Source: JAIOSF01 sp047159865 (GTDB taxonomy: Bacteria; Campylobacterota; Campylobacteria; Campylobacterales; Arcobacteraceae). Taken from it: a stretch of 64,000 nt of DNA. The position numbers were made by a program, and so were the translations under genes. The notes under the pieces are model-generated. The model saw nothing but the letters and a program-made list of their open reading frames with translations. It ran no database searches and was not told where the DNA came from. The stretch covers positions 62,001-126,000 of the forward strand of contig NZ_AP038804.1 of the NCBI RefSeq assembly GCF_047159865.1. Direction: 5' to 3'. Below, in pieces: positions 59,912-64,000 of the stretch. Every line of letters begins with the position of its first letter. The stretch's first letter is position 1.

Positions 59912-61356
59912 AACAACTATTTCTTTTCTTTTTTTTATGTCAAAGTTATCTGCAAGCGTGTACTTTGTGTGCTACTGATATTCCACAGGTCTTAGTTGAC
60001 ACACAAATTACTTATGACAAAAATGAAACTCATTTTGAAGTGCATTGGGAGTTTCACAAAGAGTTTGTAAATTCTCTTACTCAATATGATCTTAATGAAA
60101 ACACAGTATTTGAAAAAAATGAACAACTATTGATAAAAGATAGCTTAGTAAGTTATATTAAAGAGTTACATTTCCTTACTAATATAGAATACAAACACAT
60201 CAAAAAACTCACCCAACCAAAATTTATAAAAAATATTACCCCTACATTTGAAGAACTAGAATTTATAAATAATACAATGATATATCATTTTAAATTTTCA
60301 CTCCCATTTGTTTTAGAGAATACCAAACAACTCTATATCGAATACAATGATGAAAATGATAATTTTAATTTTAGTATTAGAGATATCACTTTAAATAACT
60401 ACCCAAATGCTTATTCTTTAAACAAAAAACTTATTCATGCTAAAATATTGTTTGATGATCCTTCTGTACAATCAATAAAAACTCCTACAATCGCCAATAA
60501 AAATAAATCATCAGCCAAACTCGTAGAAACTAATCCTATTATTGAAAGTATAAAACAACCATCATATTTAGAATTATTATCACAAAAACTAAATGACCTA
60601 AAAGAGAGACTAAAAACAACACTTGTCGATATTAAAACTACAAATAGTTTTACTTCATTTATTTGGCTTCTGATTTTTTCTTTTGTATATGGAGTTTTAC
60701 ATGCTATTGGGCCAGGACATGGTAAAAGTTTAGTAAGTAGCTATTTCATCAATCAAAAAAAATCCTACTTAAAAGCTTTGAGTATCTCTACTATGATAGG
60801 AGTTGTGCATACTTTTAGCGCATTTTTATTAACACTTTTTGTATATTTTTCACTTGGTTTTATTTTTAATTCTGCACTTATCAATGTAGAACAAATGGCT
60901 ACAAAAGTGAGTGCTATTATAATTATTGCCATTGCTATGTATTTATTATATAAAAAAATTAGAAAACCTAAACAAACTTTTTCATTTACTAATGGATCAA
61001 AACCATCTAGTATTTTATCACCGAAAGTAACACATACTCAAACTTTAAGTTGTGGTTGTAATTCTTGTAAAACTACTAGTACAGATTTAGGTGTGATACT
61101 AGCAGCAGGTATAGTCCCTTGTCCTGGGACAGTTACTATCTTTTTATTTACAATGAATTTAGGAATATATTTTGTTGGCTTCCTAAGTGCTTTAGTTATG
61201 AGTATCGGTATGAGTTTAATCATTTTTATCACTGCAATTATTAGTGTAAAAATACGAAAATCATCTTCACAAAATGCAGCGTTAATTAAAATTTTCGAAT
61301 ACTTAAGTTTAGTGATAATTTTTTCTTTAGGACTCTTCTTACTTTTAGTTTCATAA
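59908..61356 (+). CDS. DUF1007/NicO-family metal transporter
   Basis: This is 482 residues. A signal-like start and Cys motif (CTLCATDIPQVL) is followed by a soluble domain with an EF-hand-like stretch (QYDLNENTVFEKNEQLL). From about 245 a NicO (RcnA/NiCoT-like) membrane domain has VLHAIGPGHGKSLVSSYF as helix-2 metal motif, then a cytoplasmic loop with Cys pairs (LSCGCNSCKTT) and GIVPCPGTVTIFLF. It probably moves nickel, cobalt or zinc. It is coupled to znuB by ATGA, so it belongs to the zinc operon. Confidence 0.8.
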   Translation: MKQLFLFFFLCQSYLQACTLCATDIPQVLVDTQITYDKNETHFEVHWEFHKEFVNSLTQYDLNENTVFEKNEQLLIKDSLVSYIKELHFLTNIEYKHIKKLTQPKFIKNITPTFEELEFINNTMIYHFKFSLPFVLENTKQLYIEYNDENDNFNFSIRDITLNNYPNAYSLNKKLIHAKILFDDPSVQSIKTPTIANKNKSSAKLVETNPIIESIKQPSYLELLSQKLNDLKERLKTTLVDIKTTNSFTSFIWLLIFSFVYGVLHAIGPGHGKSLVSSYFINQKKSYLKALSISTMIGVVHTFSAFLLTLFVYFSLGFIFNSALINVEQMATKVSAIIIIAIAMYLLYKKIRKPKQTFSFTNGSKPSSILSPKVTHTQTLSCGCNSCKTTSTDLGVILAAGIVPCPGTVTIFLFTMNLGIYFVGFLSALVMSIGMSLIIFITAIISVKIRKSSSQNAALIKIFEYLSLVIIFSLGLFLLLVS

Positions 61357-61420
61357 GTTTTACTAATTCTACTATTTAAGCTTATATATAGTATTTTGTT
61401 TTAAATAAAGGAGTTTAGCA

Positions 61421-62974
61421 ATGAATTTACAGAAAAACTTATTTGGCGGTATTACGGCTGCTATTATTGCATTACCTTTAGGTTTAGCATTTGGAGTTGC
61501 AAGTGGATTAGGTCCAACTGCTGGAATTTATGGGGCAATTATCTTAGGTTTTTTTGCTTCACTTTTTGGAGGTACACCTACTCAAATATCTGGTCCAACT
61601 GGTCCTATGACAGTAGTTATGGCAAGTGCTGTTATAAGTCTTCAAGGTGATATTGGTATGATAGTTACAACTATTTTAGTTGCAGGACTATTTCAAATAG
61701 TATTTGGTCTTATTAAAATTGGTAAATTTGTTCAATATATTCCCTACCCTGTTATTTCTGGTTTTATGAGTGGTATTGGGATTATTATTATTATTTTACA
61801 GATAAATCCCTATTTAGGATTAGCAAGTGATGCTTCTGTAGTACATATTTTAGCTTCACTTCCTCAAAAATTTGCACATATAAATTATGATGCACTCACT
61901 ATTGCAACCGCTACTCTTGTAATTATGTTTTTTACCCCTACTAAAATTACAAAAGTTATACCTGCACCCTTGATTGCACTATTGATTTTAACGCCATTGA
62001 GTGTTTATTTTGGTTTAACTCTTGATACTATTGGAGAGATACCCTCATCACTCCCCTCTTTTATCGTACCAAATTTTAGCCTAGATAATTACACAATTAT
62101 TATCTCCCTTGGATTTACTTTGGCAGTTCTTGGTGCAATAGACACACTTCTGACATCTATAGTAGCTGATTCAATTACAGCAACTAAACACCAACCAAAT
62201 AAAGAACTTATAGGTCAAGGGATAGGAAATTCAATCTGTGCGCTTTTTGGTGCTATTCCAGGTGCTGGTGCAACTATGAGGACGGTGATAAATGTCAAAA
62301 GTGGTGGTACTCATAAAATTTCAGGTATGTTTCATTCACTTGTACTTTTATCTATAGTACTTTTTTTAGCTCCACTTGCAGCACAAATACCAATGGCACT
62401 ATTAGCAGGTATTTTAATCAAAGTAGGTATAGATATTTTAGACTATAGACTATTGTCTATTTTACGAAAAAGCCCAAAACATGATCTTATAGTTATGATA
62501 ATTGTATTTTTCATTACTGTATTTTTTGATCTTATTAGTGCTGTTGCTGTTGGTATTGTTATGGCTTCTTTACTTATTGTATATAGAGTAACACAAGCTA
62601 CAAAGATTTCACTTCAAGACAGCAAAAATCATGACCATATAAAAGAAGATGCACTCTTACTCAAAAAGAAAATTCGTGTTATAAAAATAGATGGTGCATT
62701 TTTCTTTGGTTCAAGTACAGCTTTTGAACAAAAAGCAAACGATATACTCGATACAAAAATAGTTATTATTGATATATATGATGTTCCTTTTATGGATCTT
62801 ACTGCTATATTTACTCTTATGGATTTTGTATTGAAAATGAAGCAAGATGCTATAAAAGTGATCATTGTTTCAAAACAAACAGATGCGACGCAGTTGATCA
62901 AAATTGATAAAGAAAAAGTTTTTGATGGTGTATTATTTTATGATGATTTTTATAAATCTATCGAAGATATTTAA
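61421..62974 (+). CDS. SulP-family anion transporter with STAS domain
   Basis: At 517 residues, about 10-12 membrane helices (1-390) include ITAAIIALPLGLAFGVASGLGPTAGIYGAI, GGTPTQISGPTGPMTVVM and GQGIGNSICALFGAIPGAGATMRTVINVKSGG. A STAS domain at about 415-517 has VIKIDGAFFFGSSTAFEQKAND and VVIIDIYDVPFMDLTAI. It carries sulfate, bicarbonate or another anion. It has its own upstream gap of 64 bases and a clear AAGGAG site. Confidence 0.88.
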   Translation: MNLQKNLFGGITAAIIALPLGLAFGVASGLGPTAGIYGAIILGFFASLFGGTPTQISGPTGPMTVVMASAVISLQGDIGMIVTTILVAGLFQIVFGLIKIGKFVQYIPYPVISGFMSGIGIIIIILQINPYLGLASDASVVHILASLPQKFAHINYDALTIATATLVIMFFTPTKITKVIPAPLIALLILTPLSVYFGLTLDTIGEIPSSLPSFIVPNFSLDNYTIIISLGFTLAVLGAIDTLLTSIVADSITATKHQPNKELIGQGIGNSICALFGAIPGAGATMRTVINVKSGGTHKISGMFHSLVLLSIVLFLAPLAAQIPMALLAGILIKVGIDILDYRLLSILRKSPKHDLIVMIIVFFITVFFDLISAVAVGIVMASLLIVYRVTQATKISLQDSKNHDHIKEDALLLKKKIRVIKIDGAFFFGSSTAFEQKANDILDTKIVIIDIYDVPFMDLTAIFTLMDFVLKMKQDAIKVIIVSKQTDATQLIKIDKEKVFDGVLFYDDFYKSIEDI

Positions 62975-63044
62975 TTAAATCCACATTTTTAACTTTCATT
63001 TTGGATTGATTAGATAAAATCTAGTTTTAAAGGAAAATAAGAAA

Positions 63045-63692
63045 ATGAATAACAAAATTATAAAAATAGTTTTTATCGCATCTCTTGCGTATGTATTTAC
63101 AGGATGTTCTAGTAAACAAACTGAAGAGTATAATAAACCAGCAATATACTGGTACAATAAGATGATTAAACAAATATCAAATTATCAGATAGATGCAGCT
63201 GATGATACTTTTACATCTTTGGAATCTGAGCATAGAAATTCACCTTTACTTCCAAGTGCTATAATGATTATTGCTGTAACACATATGGAAGAGGAAGAAT
63301 ATGCTATGGCAAACTACTATTTTGATGAATATTTAAAAAAATATAGTTTGAAAAAAAATGCAGATTTTATCAGATATTTAAAAATAAAATCTAATTTTTT
63401 AGCATTTAAAAATCAATTTAGAGAGCAAGAACTTCTTTCAAAAACAATTATCGCTTCAGATAACTTTATAAGTGATTATCCAAATTCACAATATATAAAT
63501 CTTGTAAAAACAATTAAATCTAGACTACTTATGAGTAAAGCTATCTTTGACAAAGAGATTTCAGAACTCTATGAAAGAATAGAAAAACCAAAAGCACAAG
63601 AGTTTTATGCTCAAAAAGCAAGTGAAAACTGGAAAAATACAGATACCATCAAAAAAGTTGATGTACCTTGGTACAGAGCTATTTTTGAATAA
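63045..63692 (+). CDS. bamD: outer-membrane assembly lipoprotein BamD
   Basis: This is a lipoprotein of 215 residues. The signal ends in AYVFTGCSSK with lipidation at Cys21. The rest is a chain of TPR-like helices (YWYNKMIKQISNYQIDAADDTFTSLESEHRNSPLLPSAIMIIAVTHMEEEEYAMANYYFDEYLKKY), the BamD pattern, but shorter than in E. coli. It would work with BamA in folding outer-membrane proteins. It is followed directly by lon, a common Campylobacterota order. Confidence 0.85.
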   Translation: MNNKIIKIVFIASLAYVFTGCSSKQTEEYNKPAIYWYNKMIKQISNYQIDAADDTFTSLESEHRNSPLLPSAIMIIAVTHMEEEEYAMANYYFDEYLKKYSLKKNADFIRYLKIKSNFLAFKNQFREQELLSKTIIASDNFISDYPNSQYINLVKTIKSRLLMSKAIFDKEISELYERIEKPKAQEFYAQKASENWKNTDTIKKVDVPWYRAIFE

Positions 63693-63721
63693 TATATTAC
63701 AATAACAAAAGAGAGAGATAA

Positions 63722-64000
63722 ATGAAATTAGCAGATTACGATAGTTTTCCCGATAGATTACCTATTTTAGTAGAAAATAGTATTTTTTTATATCCATTTA
63801 TGATTGCACCAATTTTTATAGGTGATGAGCAAAACATAAATGCTGTAGAATATGCAATAGACAACAACAAACTTATAACAATAGCTGTAAGTAAAAATAC
63901 AAAAGAGAAAAAAACAAACGAGTTTTATAATGTTGCTGTTGTTGGAAATATTATGAGAAAAATCACTCTTCCTGATGGTAGAATAAAAATTCTTTTTCAA
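63722..64000 (+). CDS. lon: Lon protease, N-terminal part (3' end outside window)
   Basis: The frame opens with ATG after AGAGAGAT and stays open for 93 codons to the window edge. LPILVENSIFLYPFMIAPIFIGDEQNINAVEYAIDNN is the start of the Lon substrate-recognition domain (LPvLplr..vlfP...pi.vg), followed by ITIAVSKNTKEKK and VAVVGNIMRKITLPDGRIKILFQ. Full Lon degrades damaged proteins with ATP. The AAA and protease domains are not visible here. Confidence 0.88.
   Translation, partial: MKLADYDSFPDRLPILVENSIFLYPFMIAPIFIGDEQNINAVEYAIDNNKLITIAVSKNTKEKKTNEFYNVAVVGNIMRKITLPDGRIKILFQ

Noticed and set aside
1..64000. CRISPR array, tRNA or rRNA genes, poly-G phase-variation tracts
   Set aside because: Reading the gaps on both strands showed no spaced repeats, cloverleaf arms or homopolymeric G/C tract longer than about six.

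Overview
The window is AT-rich chromosomal DNA from a member of the Campylobacterota (the former Epsilonproteobacteria). The evidence is a waaC-htrB LOS pair, a legionaminic acid (leg/ptm) locus of the Campylobacter type, biosynthetic SpeA, AcnB, a FlhB-like/FliK-like flagellar pair and several GGDEF proteins. An Arcobacteraceae-like free-living or host-associated species is my best guess, but nothing here fixes the genus. Genes are packed tightly, with many 4-base or shorter overlaps and several TTG/GTG starts. I found no rRNA, tRNA, CRISPR array or intact insertion sequence. No stretch over 300 bases lacks a gene.

Layout. (1) 1-306: 3' end of a glycosyltransferase gene, converging on the large minus-strand block. 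(2) 358-16809, minus strand: a surface-glycan locus. Reading in the direction of transcription it has legB, legC, legH, legI, an AlbA_2-type HTH gene, legG, ptmE, an AAA ATPase with a small partner gene, two CMP-nonulosonate synthetase paralogs, a Gfo/Idh oxidoreductase, a class III aminotransferase, a nitrilase-family hydrolase, an SDR, and two putative glycosyltransferases. The core makes CMP-legionaminic acid. The distal genes look like a modification or second-sugar branch plus transfer. (3) 16855-24578, minus: envelope genes msbA, an LtaS/MdoB-like phosphotransferase, dgkA, htrB/lpxL and waaC, then ppx/gppA and a 2[4Fe-4S] ferredoxin. (4) 24674-25324: a serine-recombinase-like protein that has lost catalytic residues. 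(5) 25521-31165, plus: ubiX, coaD, tmk, a universal stress protein, metG and a Mur-ligase-like N-terminal domain protein. (6) 31155-38252, minus: TauE/SafE, cysE, speA, DUF423, acnB and a degenerate class II aldolase. (7) 38327-39482, plus: rsmH and ftsL. (8) 39491-42721, minus: an alkylation-damage unit (AlkC-like glycosylase, methyltransferase, Y-family polymerase) with a dyad promoter. (9) 42836-43245: a TusA/YedF-like protein preceded by two tiny reading frames and an operator-like dyad. (10) 43402-50933: mixed housekeeping and flagellar genes, including an unannotatable start-less reading frame between fliK-like and flhB-like genes. (11) 51028-56758: yqeY, diguanylate cyclases, ttcA-like, ddl, ruvA and a mini CheZ-like protein. 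(12) 56799-61356: a zinc regulon with a Fur-family regulator divergent from znuA-znuC-znuB-NicO, carrying inverted repeats with the half-site TGCAACT. (13) 61421-64000: SulP transporter, bamD and the 5' end of lon.

How they work together. The left quarter is one coherent cell-surface programme: lipid A acylation, heptose transfer, flipping of the lipid core and synthesis of an activated nine-carbon acidic sugar. Two defence- or regulation-like insertions (7456-9374 and 11603-12910) sit inside that locus. The likeliest undescribed items are the ATPase/partner pair in the leg locus, the second CMP-sugar module, the dyad-controlled and possibly leaderless AlkC-MTase-Pol IV operon, the YedF leader peptides, the mini-CheZ and the Zur-like operators.
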